Position numbers and translations under genes: made by a program. DNA of 64,000 nucleotides from Zeus faber (Eukaryota > Chordata > Actinopteri > Zeiformes > Zeidae). The DNA is taken from contig OY482860.1 in the NCBI GenBank assembly GCA_960531495.1, forward strand, positions 4,632,123 to 4,696,122, written 5' to 3'. The notes below the pieces were generated by a model, which saw nothing but the letters and a program-made list of their open reading frames with translations, was not told where the DNA came from and ran no database searches. Shown piece by piece: positions 11,705 to 22,943 of the stretch (positions within the stretch are counted from its first letter, which is position 1; each line of letters starts with the position of its first letter).

Positions 11705-12775
11705 TTTTCATGCTCACGAAGAATGCGTTACAAATCCTTTGTTTTCCCCCAACATACAGGGAGCACCATCAGTTACACACAGAAATAAGTTTATCGATCG
11801 CTCGTGTTTTTTCTTTAGCAAACTCCATGAAAGACAAATAAATCCTTCCCTCTTGGTGACCCTTTCATTGGAAAATCAGCTAAACTTTCCTAACCCAGTG
11901 TGTCACCTGCCACATACCTTGCAATTATACTAAACTGAGATAAATGGCTAACATCTGTTGACTCATCTAAAGCAAGAGAAAAGTATGTCCCTGTGTTTAT
12001 CTCCTTCATTTGTGCTTCCTCGACTTGATTTGCCATCATGATGGTACGATCGTGAACTGTTTTTGCTGACAGAGGCATGTCTTTTATTCGTTTGATTATC
12101 CTGTCTTTATTTGGGATGTCATCAAAAAGTTCATTGGCCACATCAGGCATGAATGTTTTGGCATCCTCGCCATCTGTGAATGGCTTCCCATTCCTCACTA
12201 TTGCCAAAGCACCTGCAAAGCTAGCCGAACTCCTGTCACCTTGCTTGGTCCATACACAGAGTTGCTGCAGACTGGCTTGCACTCTCTGCTGTAGCTCTTG
12301 GCATGCCTTTTTCCTGCTGTCCCCGGCTGGATATTTCAATGCAAATGAGGCATGGTGTGTATCGAAGCGTTGCTTTACATTTGACCATTTCATCGATGCA
12401 ATTTTCTATTTGCATATTGGACATACCGCAGATCCTGTTCTCTCCACAAAGGCAAATTCCTCAGTCCATGGTAATGCTCATCTTTTTTTCTTTTCAACAT
12501 CTTTTCGGTCTTCAGGGTTGGATGCAGATATATTAGCTGGCTAATTGATGAAAAGGAGGGAAGTTTATTTCTTGACCTTACAACGACCCATGGCGTATCG
12601 CATTATCCAATGAAAATTGAGTTTTGGTGTCGACAGATTACAAAAGATCAGAATATTTTATATTTTAAATTGTATTTTCAAAATTGTAATTTCTCTTACT
12701 TGTTTTACTTTAAAATGACACAGAATAATTAGCCATACCATCATCGAAAGAGCCATAATAGGTTCCCGACATATT

Positions 12776-13400
12776 AGTGCCACCAAAACAGCTCTGACTC
12801 ATCGAGGCATGGCCTCCACAAGACCTCTGAAGGTGTCCTGTGGTATCTGGCACCAAGACTTTAGCAGCAGATCCTCTAAGTCCTGTATGTTGTGAGGTGG
12901 GGCCTCTACGGATCGGGCTTGTTGCTCCAGCACATCCCACAGATGCTCGATCGGATCGGGGCCTAACCCCACCCATCCACATGATGTAGAATAAAAACAT
13001 GATTCATCAGACCAGGCCACCTTCTTCTATTGCTCCATCGTCCAGTTCTGATGCTCACATGGCCATTGTAGGTGCTTTCGGTGGTGGACAGGGGTCAGCA
13101 TGGTCACTCTAAACGGTCTACGACTACGCAGCCCCACACGCAGCAAGCTGTGATGAAGCTGTGTGTGTTCTGACACCTTTCTATCATAGCAGCATTAACT
13201 TTATCAGCAATTTATGCTACAGTATCTCTTCTGTGGGATCGGACAGCACGGGCTTGATTTCGCTCACCACGTGAATCAATGAGCCCAAGGCCGCCTATGA
13301 CCCTGTCGCCGGTTCACTGGTTGTCCTTACTTAGATCACTTTTGGTCTGTACTAACTACTGCATACCCGCAAGACCTGCCATTTTGGAGATGCTCTGACC
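12776..13400 (-). mobile_element. Tc1/mariner transposase remnant with internal deletion
   Basis: The - strand frame at 13020-12799 reads MAWSDESCF and then jumps to DPIEHLWDVLEQQ and SWCQIPQDTFRGLVEAMPR. These are the middle and C-terminal motifs of the common fish Tc1-like transposase. The block between them, which should contain the second catalytic Asp region, is deleted. The upstream - strand sequence to about 13400 matches the N-terminal half in degraded form. The Glu-bearing EHLWD motif survives. Confidence 0.75.
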
Positions 13401-13418
13401 CATCTATATATATCTAAA

Positions 13419-13421
<3 letters not shown>

Positions 13422-13454
<33 letters not shown>
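13422..13454. repeat. TA microsatellite
   Basis: Uninterrupted TA run at the edge of the Tc1 remnant. Confidence 0.9.
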
Positions 13455-13464
<10 letters not shown>

Positions 13465-14611
13465 TTTTTTAATATATACAATATTACACTTTTTCTTATT
13501 TACATGAAGGCTGTGACAGGCCGATTGATGATCGAGCTGTGTTCTCCATGGAGTAGGCCCATTTATGATCCCAGAATATCATCTTTATGAAAGGTATATA
13601 GCCTGAAAGGTATATATAAACTATATAGCCTGTGTAACTTGCGGGCCTATGAAGCAGCAATCACATGTAAACTGTTGCACCAATGCATTTAATACGCAGT
13701 TATGCTCAGCAGTTTTTCTGGAGATTTATTAATTTTATATTCCCGGACCACCAAATTGTGAGGCACATCAAACAAGTCTTAAATTCAATTGCACGCTATA
13801 TTTATTTTCCCAATTTTGAATATGTTAGGATCTTATTTTGTGCAGCTATACATAGTAGATGCCTACATATTTGATATACTGTATATTGATATTATTTTAT
13901 ATTATTGGCTATGATATTAGTGGGATTGAATACCTTGGCAAAAAAAGTGCACATGTACAATATGTACAGGCAATACAGTTATTTGTGACAATTTATCCTT
14001 CTCTTAAAGAAAGAACATGATTAAAAAAAATAGTAGTTGCAAGCTGGTGTATTCTTGGTATCAGTTTCTTATTTAAGTTTTTTTTCTTAAACAACGTTTT
14101 TTAAGGAAAGGAAATTTAGTATAAATGGCACTATAGATCATGCACTTTAGATGGTTGGTGATAACATTTTCAATTATGTGTTCTTATTATTGTTCCATCA
14201 GTAATTCTTGCTCTGTGTATGTGAAGGAAATGTCACGTTCTGCATTGATCTTGTATTGAACCGCGTTCCGCTAATTGGTTTATCCATCACACACTATCTC
14301 CATCTGATCCAGACTTCACTGAGTCAGACTGGTTCAGCTCTAAGCAGCGTAAATTTCAGCCCCCCTTGAATGTAAGTGCCTGGGCACCTGTTTCCAAATT
14401 AAACCAGATATAAGTGCAAGATAGCTGTAAGGAATCAGAATAAAAGCTGTGATAGTAATTTCTTGTTCGGGTTTGTTGTCAGTGCATTATTTGAATTTAC
14501 TGACGAAAACCCTGATGCTCAGTTGTGTCGACTGTACAACCTCTCTCCATCAGCCCTCAGGAGGGAGCAACCCGTGAATAACACTGAGCATTAGTTCTGG
14601 AATGTGGTGTC
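13455..14611. other. Unassigned AT-rich sequence
   Basis: No gene or repeat end could be recognised. Confidence 0.5.
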
Positions 14612-15101
14612 GCCCAGGGGTTCTCAAATCTTTTACAAGGACCCATTATACGAGAGAAAATAAACTGACCCCCTCACGTACGTTCCAAAAAATAATTGGA
14701 TATTATTAGGCCTATTTCTCACACTACTACCTTCAAGGGAAGAAGAAATATTTGCATTTCAACATTTCAAAATACAGAATTAAAAAAACAATGTATTCAG
14801 AGCAACAGCCACGCAAAGTACACAAACCAGTCCCAGAGAGCAAGAAGGGACCCTGCACCGGCCGAGGCTCACACATACGACCTACCCCCATGTGCAGGCA
14901 TGAGCCGGACAGCGGGAGTAAGGCTGACCGCTGCCTCCCGCACTGCAACCCACGGCAAGTAGCCATCAAGGGGCCCTGGAAAGCCTGGAAAGTCGCAGCA
15001 GTCTGGAAACAATCTGGCACCAGGGGCAAGCCACCAGGACTCAAATACAGCTGCAGGGGGCCGCGGTCGCCCCGCCCCCGGCCACATGTATATATATTAT
15101 T

Positions 15102-15107
<6 letters not shown>
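14612..15107. mobile_element. Possible hAT-like terminus with GC-rich body
   Basis: CAGGGGTTCTCAAA at 14612 and the GGACCC that follows resemble one end of a hAT-type non-autonomous element. No matching second end was found. The body at 14840-15080 is GC-rich and gives overlapping open frames on both strands, none recognised. Confidence 0.35.

Positions 15108-15110
<3 letters not shown>

Positions 15111-15188
<78 letters not shown>
15111..15188. repeat. TA run joined to GA run
   Basis: About 20 TA units followed directly by about 19 GA units. Confidence 0.9.
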
Positions 15189-15190
<2 letters not shown>

Positions 15191-15192
<2 letters not shown>

Positions 15193-15240
15193 TCAAGATT
15201 CAATATGTTTATTCGTCACATAATATCTAACAAAGATAAC
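15191..15240 (-). mobile_element. L2 3' tail fragment
   Basis: On the - strand this reads GACGAATAAACATATTGAATC, the same tail as the L2 copy ending at 11704. Only the tail is recognisable. Confidence 0.5.
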
Positions 15241-15534
15241 TGTGGCAGTTCCGCCCGCCACATGCCATCCAAGTGGCGTTTCCAGGACCCTCCCTCACAG
15301 AGCCATAGATGATGATGGGTTGTAGACACCAGTTTATTGTAGGGAGGATGCTAGGTGGAATTAGTCAAGGACATGTCATGACAGGGCTCTAATCATGAGT
15401 GTGTGTGAGGATAAGAGTTTTAACCTGTTGCTTGTTAGCCTAACCAATGAGCAACAGGTAGGCAGCCAACCTGACCCAATCACCTAGATCCAGGTCAGGT
15501 GTGGCTGCTCAAACCATCCCATCCCCACATCACA
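15241..15534 (-). mobile_element. Probable solo LTR
   Basis: A 294-bp block begins TGTGGCAG and ends CATCACA on the + strand, so it has TG...CA ends in either orientation. A - strand AATAAA (TTTATT on +) lies inside. Flanking bases ATAAC and ATAAT match at four of five positions, a likely target duplication. No internal coding region adjoins it, so it looks like the product of LTR-LTR recombination. Confidence 0.55.
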
Positions 15535-17564
15535 ATAATCTTGTTAGATTTAGAGGATCCTGAAGACTAAATCTTCTCAAAACGGGTCGAATGCACATCA
15601 AATTGAGCATTCTTGATATATAATGAATGAAAAAAAACAAAAAACACATTGGAAATCAGTGACCTTTAAAGGATGCTGCTGTTTGTGTTGCATGTGCATG
15701 CATGTTTTACTTAATTGATAATTAGGAATGATAATTCCCAATTATCATAATCTTTGAGCTATAAATTAACTACAGTTTCTGAAGGTTTATTTTTATAACA
15801 TAATATATTATAATATTTATTTATAAAAAAACATTTTAACATAAAAAAAGAGTTTTCTAACATAAGCTTGATGCACATGCAATGTAAATTTTTTATAATT
15901 TACCACACTTTGGGGCGAATTCACAAAATGATTGCACGGCTTTTGCAGCTGTTAAACCGAAACAAATAACAGAAAAAGCAATGTCTAAATGACAAAGCAT
16001 CACAAACGGTGAACTTAACGCTACTGCGCCGCCACTTGTGCATATTTAAATTAATTAATAAAATTATTAATATAAGCCTCGTTGAAAAAAGTGTCCAATT
16101 CACAAATACCAGTGCTTTTATTAAAAAAAAGGTCTCCACTGCGCGATCGTCTGCAAAGAGCTGGTGCAATTGAAGCGCATTTATAAGGGGTGTCAAGCCC
16201 AGACTTTCCAGTGATCTGTAAATAACATTTTGACATTATTATTGTTATTATTATTATTACTATTATAATAATTATTATTATTAGGGTTCCATCCCGTATT
16301 GTCATTGTTCCGATTTTTATTATACATATTTTTAGGCTAAAAGTGGGACACAGACACAGTTGAGGTGTCTTTCTAACTGGGACATCGTACACATCTTGCG
16401 TTTCAAGTTTCATCCAAATCGATCCACATACGGAGCAGAAATTAATCGAAAAATTTTAAAATTTTACCAAAATATTGTGATTCGTGCTTCACCAATGCTC
16501 GACAACTTTAGACGAATTGGTTGCTTTGTGACATCATCATGTGCAGATTATGGTTCTAAATGTTCATTTGAGCTGTGTGCGGTGTAGACTCCATTGCTCT
16601 GTAGTGGTTAGAGATAACAAGCTAGGCGGGTGTGTATGGGTTTATGAATCGTCTTACCTGGTAGATCGCTATAGGGCTGCTCGATTGATCTCTTTGGTAT
16701 TTTTGTAAATAAAGACATAGTATTCTGATACAACCCTGTACTCAAAAAAGGTCTATAAGCTCTAAAAATACTAAAACTACTAAAATGTCCTTAACACGAG
16801 GTGCAGCAGGCGGCCGCAAGGGGCGCCGCCACAATGGCAATTCTGGGTTCTATAATTATATAAAATAATAAATTGTCTGTGTTGTATTAAATACATTTAA
16901 ATTCTCCTAAAATAAACTTACCTTAACTTACCTACAACAAACCTTCAAACTAGATGCGGCGTTGTGGTCCTCCTTACTTTTCCAGATTCGCGGAAGTGGT
17001 GAGATACAAAATTGGCGAGTCCATGGTGAGTTCATATACCTGGAACGAATTGGAAAAATATTACCATGAAAATTGCATGTAACCACGTAATCAGTGTCAC
17101 AATCGTAACCTATCGGAGAACTTGGGCACAAAAAACATTTATCCACAGAAACTCGTGACCACGTCGAGTCCACCCCAACTGTGGGAATGAGTGATGCGTT
17201 CACGTACGAGGAAAACTAAAAGCTGCAAAATTGTAATAGGTCACAGAAAGATGTCAACGCTTTTCGGATTTCATGGAAGTGTAACCTATCTGAAATTTAA
17301 TTTACGGAAAGGCGTCATTAATGTTAATGTTCAATAAATGTTGTCTGTATTACAATAAAGAGCAAATAAAGTTATCGATTTAACACAATTTTCCAAATGT
17401 TCATTGTTGGAAAAAATACAATAAAGAACAAATTAAAACCAACATTTATTAATTATGTTTGTGAAATTACATGAATTTATTATGATTATGATGAAAAAAA
17501 ACATAAAAAAATATATTGAAATTATATATATGAAAAATTTAATGTAGATCAAAAGCCTTTAAAT
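15535..17564. other. Unassigned AT-rich sequence
   Basis: No gene was recognised. A - strand open frame at 17203-16928 has no recognised homologue. A stretch near 16500-16550 resembles 61530-61570 (both contain GGTTGCTTTGTGACATCAT-like sequence), suggesting one dispersed repeat family. Confidence 0.4.
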
Positions 17565-17874
17565 ATAATTGTTGATTCCCCAGACATTTCGGTATTAATC
17601 AGGATGGTTCACAGTTTGGAGACTCCAGGAACAGTTATATCCAGATATAAAAGAGTCTGGTAGAATAAAAGATTATGTTGCAGGAAGAGATCTTATTGCA
17701 AAAACAGTATTACCAAGAAGACAAACCATGTTTAATACAACATTCCAAATAATGTATGCTGAACTGTTTACTGGCTACATTGGTGTAGATCACTATGACT
17801 CTGCATTGTATAATATAGCTATGGCAATTTATAGAGCAATTAAGAAATCACTGTATGATATTAGAGTAGATTAA
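17565..17874 (+). pseudogene. First part of a decayed protease-like ORF of a mobile element
   Basis: A frame of about 80 residues runs through KESGRIKDYVAGRDLIAK, AELFTGYIGVDHYDSALYN and AIYRAIKKSL, then stops exactly where an L2 tail begins. The text looks like the stretch before a VDSH-type motif in cysteine-protease-like ORFs of some eukaryotic transposons. The proposed continuation lies about 2.8 kb downstream, beyond an L2 and a hAT relic. No catalytic Cys is seen in this part. The element type is not known to me; this is pattern matching only. Confidence 0.4.
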
Positions 17875-19462
17875 ATTCATCTTTATTGTCATTGCACAAA
17901 GTACAAGTACTGAGACATGAAATGTAGTTTAGCATCTGACCAGGAGTGCCAAAGAAGCAGTAAAGTGAAACGTACGTATAAAATAAAGGTATATGAAAAA
18001 AATATGAATATATTTAAGTAGTGGATATGGATATATTTAATATGTACAATATGAACAGAATTAACAGTATAGACAAAATAAATATGAATGTACTAAAATA
18101 TAAACAGTATCAGCAGTATTAGCAGAATGATAAGCAGTATTAACAGTATTTACAGAATGGATATGAAAAAAATAGGAGTGTGTAGGTTAAGGTGCAGTGT
18201 GCAAGAGTTTAGTCACTGGAGTGCAGTTTGTGTGTGTCATGGGGTGGGTGGATAATCTGTGCGGGGGGGGTAATCCAGGGATGAGAGGGCTATCACCATG
18301 GTGTAGAGTTCAGCAGGATGGCAGCTGAGGGGAAGAAGCTGTTCCTGAACCTGCTGGTCCTGGAATGGAGGTTTCTGTAGCACCTCCTGGAGGGGAGGGC
18401 AAACAGCTTGTGGCTGGGATGAGAGGGGTCTCTGGCGATGCTGCTCGCTCTCCGCAGGCACCGCTTGTGGTGAAGAGCCTCAATCATGGGGAGTGTAGTG
18501 CCGGTGATGCGTTGGCCGGTTTTAATCAGCCTCTGCAGTCCTTTCCGTTAGTACAGCTGTCGTACCAGACTGAGAGGCAGTTGGTGACGATGCTCTTGAT
18601 GGTGCAGCAATAGAAGTTTACCAAGATCTGTGGAGACAGGTGGGCTTTCCTCAGTCTCCTCAGGAGGAAGAGACTTCATAGACTCTCATCGTTGTTGTTG
18701 ACGAGGCCAACCACTGTTGTCATCTGCAAACTTGATAATGGTGTTTGAGCCATGTACAGGAGTGCAGTCGTGGGTGAAGAGGGAGTAGAAGAGAGAACTC
18801 AGTACAAAGCCCTGTGGGACGCCAGTGTTCAAGGTAAGGGTTGAGGAGGTGATCTTGCCTAATCTAACATGCAAATTGCAGAGGGAGGGATTGATGTTGA
18901 GGTCACCTAGTTTGGTGACCAGTCCGGAGGGGATAATGGTGAATGCTTAGCTGAAGTCGATGAACAGCATTCTCACGGAGGTGTTGTTGTTGTTTAGTTG
19001 GGAGAGGTCAGTGTGTAGTGCTGTGTCGAGGGCGTCCTGTGTGCACCTGTTCTGGCGGTAGGAAAATTGGAGTGAGTCCAGTGTGGGAGGTAGTACGATT
19101 TGAAGTGAGACCAAGTGACCAGCATCTCGAAGCACTTCATGATGGTGGGGATAAGAGCAACAGGGCTTAAGTCTTTTAGGCTAGCTGCAGAGCTGTTTTT
19201 TGGTACTGGCATGATGATGGTGGATTTGAAGCACATAGGGACAGCTGCTTGGGCCAGTGAGAGGTTGAAGATGTCTGTCAGCACCTCAGTCAGCTGCCTA
19301 GCTCAGGCCCTGGGCACACATCCAGGGATACCATCAGGGCCAGCAGCCTTACGTGTATTGATCTTGCTCTCTGCGGCACCTACCTCGGTGGGGGAGAGTG
19401 TGAGGGGATGGTGGTTTGCATGGAGCACAGCCTTGATGGCTGTGACAGAGAATTGATAGCAG
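17875..19462 (-). mobile_element. L2-like LINE, internally deleted
   Basis: On the - strand the reverse transcriptase ORF shows KAAGPDGIPG-like sequence near 19350, then [53 protein letters not shown] and IKFADD (18750). An internal deletion after FADD joins directly to the C-terminal SFFP-type region at about 18600-18300. The 3' end at 17880-17935 carries the CAATGACAATAAAG tail on the - strand. FADD is the RT catalytic box. Stops and frameshifts are frequent. Confidence 0.75.
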
Positions 19463-20600
19463 AAGGCTTTGACACTACACATGACACACCCAGTGCAGCG
19501 TGTTGAGGCCGTGGTCCAAGGAAGCTCACAGACTCAATGGTTACTCTGTCAGCATTCACAATCATCAGGCTTAGAGCATGGCTTGGCTCAGGCTTGGCTC
19601 CAAACCATCCACAACCCTCTGCATTTTCAGATACGCAATCCTAAATTCTCCATACTTTTTAAGAAGACCCTGGTGGAAAGTCATAGACACTGGTAGGATA
19701 GCAGCAATGGTATCAACAGGGACGTAACTAACTTAACTCTACGCACTGTCACAGAGATCCTCTTTGAAATGTGAGGCATTAGAGGTGCAATCCATTACAT
19801 CCAAGTACTACTTTGCTTGATTTAGTTTCTTTGTAATTGCATCGAGCCTTCCCCTCAATTAGAGTTAGTCACTTGTATGTTTTTCTTTTTCCCAAGTAAT
19901 GGTTAGCTGTTTCATTTCTGTTCACCACTGACATGTTCCCTCATCGCTGGGTCATCCTGTACAAACAGCTCTACCAGGCATAGAAAGTTTCCATTGCCTG
20001 GGTCATGTAGGATGGATGTCACAGAAAGCAGGGTTCCTATGTGCAAGGAGACAGACTATGGAAAAGTACCTTTCCATGACATCATGCCAGTTTTTTTTCT
20101 CTTCAGCAAGTGGATGAAAGCAAATGGAGCTCTGCATAATCACGTGAGCTTCCCACTTATTCCAACATATATTGGCACAGTTCACACCGATAGGGAACGC
20201 TAAGTACCTCATGGCACACAATTAAACTCTGCATGCCTTTAGTAAGTCAGTCTCTCCTGTAAATTTGTATTGTCAAAAGCAGTAGAATGAATTGAAAGAT
20301 CCCAAGTATACAAACCATGATCTGCATATGAGCTATCCATTTTTCATGCAGACCCTTCTAACAATATTGCCCTGTTATGCACTTATTATATGCAGTGGTT
20401 TAACAAGCTGGATCTGTCAAGCTGTGTGAGCTAACAGATCCGATAGCCTGGAGGCAAGGTTAGGTTTTCCTTACCATGTACATTGCAAGTTGCAAATATT
20501 TCTTATCACTTCTCCTCATTGTCTTTGAAGATTAGATATGTTTCCATTTCCCCAAATGTTCCCATCACCATCTCATTGTCCCTCATCAGAGCAAGTTGCA
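19463..20600 (-). mobile_element. hAT-type (ZMYM1/DUF4371-like) transposase relic
   Basis: The - strand reads HPLAEEKKNWHDVMERYF and then SIVCLLAHRNPAF at 20120-20010, the pattern of a W..V..RL..I..FLA..NLAFRG motif in ZMYM1-like hAT transposases. Degraded matches to the next catalytic segment (GLRIQKCRG-like) follow near 19620. Upstream - strand sequence to about 20500 may hold the N-terminal zinc-finger region. No ends or target duplication were found, and the L2 abuts its C-terminal side. Confidence 0.55.
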
Positions 20601-20639
20601 GTTTTGTATGTTAATGCCGTTTAGCAGCCTTTACTTTAT

Positions 20640-21277
20640 TAAAATTGTTTTGTTATCCGGAAAAAAAAATAAAAAATCACTTTTAAATAATAATGATGCA
20701 TGCTTATTAACTATTTCTGGTAATACATGTGCAATTATCAGGCAGGGATCATGCTATGCAATTGTTGATTCCCATACAAAGAGAAAAATTGGCCTGCAAG
20801 AGCATGACTCACACAGTGGTTCTGTAGCTTACTACAACAACATTGAATCTATCTATAGTCGTTTTTGTAATACTAATAATTCATCATCATCATCATAGTC
20901 GACCAATATTTCAAAACACTTGACTACAGACAGATGCTACTGATCCACAACGAGAAGGCCGAATAAGTGAATATTGCGAAGCATGCAGCAGCCAAAAGAT
21001 ATACAAAATTCAATTCCATCAATCAATTCCATCCCACTCAATCAAAAGGTAAACATAATAAGTCAAATTCTGTGCTAGCAACTGTACCAAAGACATGTGA
21101 GAATATAAGGAATCACTCATTGTGTATGTAATGAAAAACCACAATAAACAACATTAATTGAGAATAAATTCACGTGTTCTACACATGACTAACAAACCAC
21201 AAGATAAATGTGTTAATACTTCAAATATTGCTGATAGCACAAAAGATGAAACAGATTTTAATTGAACTGATATAATT
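20640..21277 (+). pseudogene. Second part of a decayed cysteine-protease-like ORF
   Basis: The frame at 20690-20898 contains ACLLTISGNTCAIIRQGS and then AIVDSHTKRKIGLQ. The VDSH motif and its spacing resemble the Asp-His segment of the C76-like (Herpes_teg_N type) cysteine-protease fold found in some eukaryotic mobile elements. It would join the frame ending at 17874 once the L2 and hAT blocks are removed. Poly-Ser coding and stops follow. From 20900 to 21277 only scattered frame pieces remain. The assignment is from memory of the fold's sequence pattern. Confidence 0.4.
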
Positions 21278-21484
21278 ATGGTCAATGAGTATGAAAATAC
21301 AAATGTTCTATTCCTTTCTTTGACTATAGATCAACAAAAACAACTTTGTTTAAAATGTAAAATCTGTCATTCAAATGATCGTTTTAGAATTCAAACAGTT
21401 GAAATACAGGAAGCGGCAGATGTACTTGGTGTACATATATTCACATATAATCATAGCAAATGGTTAAAATATTATACATCATAA
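21278..21484 (+). pseudogene. OTU-like C-terminal fragment
   Basis: A 68-residue frame has VEIQEAADVLGVHIFTYN followed by SKWLKYY. The pattern (E-I-x-A-A-x-x-L-x-x-x-I-x-x-Y, then W and aromatic residues) is that of the last third of OTU-type cysteine proteases, which occur in several large eukaryotic transposons. The catalytic Cys and His regions are not visible. It probably belongs to the same element as the upstream protease-like frame. Confidence 0.35.
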
Positions 21485-21779
21485 TTCCCATAATGCCCTC
21501 AAGTCACAGGGGGTTGGATCTTGCGAGGAGTATCCTATCTATGTATGGATTGTAAATATTGCTCACTATCTATCATCTCACCTTCCTTATCCCTCCCTCC
21601 CTACTTCTCTTATCATTTTCTATTCACTCTCTCACAACATGCATGTCTGACTCTGGAATGTTCTATGTTTATCTTTGTCTATATATCAGTTTTTTGTGTA
21701 GATATGTAGCCCTACAAGCGTCCTGCAATACTAGAACAGTAAAGTGGAACGTAAAGGAGAAAAACAGATTTATCTAGGG
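21485..21779. other. Unassigned sequence
   Basis: Pyrimidine-rich stretch near 21590; nothing recognised. Confidence 0.5.
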
Positions 21780-22638
21780 GAGAACATGGAACGCTAGTAT
21801 AGCTATTGCCTTGAATGCACTGTGCTGCTGCATGGGAAAACTACAACTCACATCCATCATCCCCAAAATAACCTCAATGATATCCATTAAGTTTGCCCCT
21901 CACATTCCAAGTAAGTTTAAATGTGGGGCATAGGCTCACCAGCTAAAAATAGCAAAATCCTAAGTCGCCTCACCAGGATGAACCTCACCTTCTGTCTACT
22001 GCAAGAAACTCACTGCATCTGAGCACCTCAAACTCAAAGCTAAACGGGTTAATTAGATGTTTTCTGCATCATATCATTCTAAAGAATATAGTTCTTTCTA
22101 AATTGATCAATAAAAGCATCCCATATCAGAATCAAACCACACTATCGTTACAGAAGGGTGATACATAATGATTAATTTTAGGAAACATCAAATTAATCAT
22201 AGGTAATATTTATGGTCCCAAGGAGGACGACCCAAATTTCTTTTCAAAACTCTTAGAATTCTCTGACTCAATTATTATACTGGGAGGGGACTTTAACACA
22301 GTAGTTGATCCAAGTTTAGACTGTTCACAAATCAGAGATAATTACAAGTCCTGGTGTTCATCTGACATTATAAAACAATATATGAGAGAGCAGGCTGCCC
22401 CATTAGATCGACCACTTACTATAGAAGAACTCAGGGAAGCTCTTTTCTTTATGCCCCAAAAAAGATCACCTGGATCAGATGGCTACCCAGTGGAACTCTA
22501 TAATCACCTCTGGCCACTCATATCCCCAGTATTCATCAGAATAGTTACAGAGATTAAGTCAACCTCCACTGTGCCCCGCACATGAATACTGCTCTCATTT
22601 CAGTTTTGATCAACCCCAATAAGGACTCAAACCCCACT
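21780..22638 (+). mobile_element. L1-Tx1-like LINE fragment with internal deletion
   Basis: The left part encodes degraded endonuclease: LLQETHC near 21995 and IILGGDFNTVVDPSLD near 22270. The frame then joins LDRPLTIEELREALFFMPQ and KRSPGSDGYPVELYNHLWP at 22400-22510, the start of the reverse transcriptase domain. In intact elements a long stretch separates these, so an internal deletion has fused them. The fragment ends near an LTR-like sequence at 22639. Confidence 0.75.
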
Positions 22639-22790
22639 TGTCATGAATGAGGCGGATAGGACCCAGACGCAGCACACACCACGGGGGAAGTATAGAAGGT
22701 TTATTTACAAGGGGAGAACAAAATGATGTGAGAATGGAATAAAGGGCAGGTGGGTCATTCGGGGTCCAAGCTGAATTCAGACAAGCGTTG
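22639..22790 (-). mobile_element. LTR fragment, Gypsy-like
   Basis: It starts TGTCATGAATGAGGCGG, followed by CCCAGACGCAGCACACACCA and a GGTTTATT (polyadenylation signal on the - strand). The layout resembles the LTR of the Gypsy copy at 57.1-57.6 kb. The second boundary was not found. Confidence 0.45.
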
Positions 22791-22877
22791 TGATTTTGGT
22801 GTGGTCTAATATTTATCTAAATATAATCAACTTAACACACTCTTACTCCAAAGTGGTTGATCTATCTATTTGAAGGA

Positions 22878-22943
22878 CAATCACAGCTACATTTATATGG
22901 AATCAATAAAACTATTGATTGCATATAAATGTAGCTGTGATTG
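22878..22943. repeat. 31-bp inverted repeat with 4-nt loop
   Basis: Arms 22878-22908 and 22913-22943 pair at 30 of 31 positions around AAAC. The weaker match GATCTATCTATTT/AATCTATCTAAAT further out suggests the core of a fold-back element. Nothing else is recognised from 22944 to 23450. Confidence 0.85.

Larger units (their letters stand above)
9700..12540 (-). pseudogene. hAT transposase (Charlie/GTF2IRD2-like), split and decayed
   Basis: The N-terminal part (12540-11890) has a CPIC zinc-finger-like segment, then KQRFDTHHASFALKYPAGD, and then SLALDESTDVSHLSQF, whose Asp residues fit the first catalytic region of hAT transposases. After the L2 insertion the frame resumes at 10735 with RPILSFHCILHQEALCAQ and continues to LPLHYL-like sequence around 10350. 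The remaining C-terminal part down to about 9700 is broken by stops. The family is the one that gave the C-terminal half of vertebrate GTF2IRD2 and similar domesticated proteins (known). It is not functional here because the insertion removes coding continuity and stops are frequent. Confidence 0.75.
9347..12772 (-). mobile_element. hAT-type DNA transposon interrupted by an L2 insertion
   Basis: The left end begins CAGGGGTCAGGAACC, a hAT-type terminus followed by GAGAGCCATAAAAGCC. The right end near 12770 carries the matching reverse pattern (AGAGCCATAATAGGTTCCCGAC) but loses its last bases where Tc1-derived sequence begins. Between them, on the - strand, lies a decayed hAT transposase. About 0.96 kb of L2 sequence is inserted in the coding region. 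Without it the element would be near 2.5 kb. The target duplication cannot be checked because the right end is damaged. Confidence 0.75.

Noticed and set aside
16590-16660. tRNA-like TAGTGGTTAGAG text
   Set aside because: It resembles an A-box, but no cloverleaf or B-box could be built.
16928-17203. 91-residue - strand frame
   Set aside because: Cys-containing and open, but nothing recognised and no exon signals; left as unassigned.
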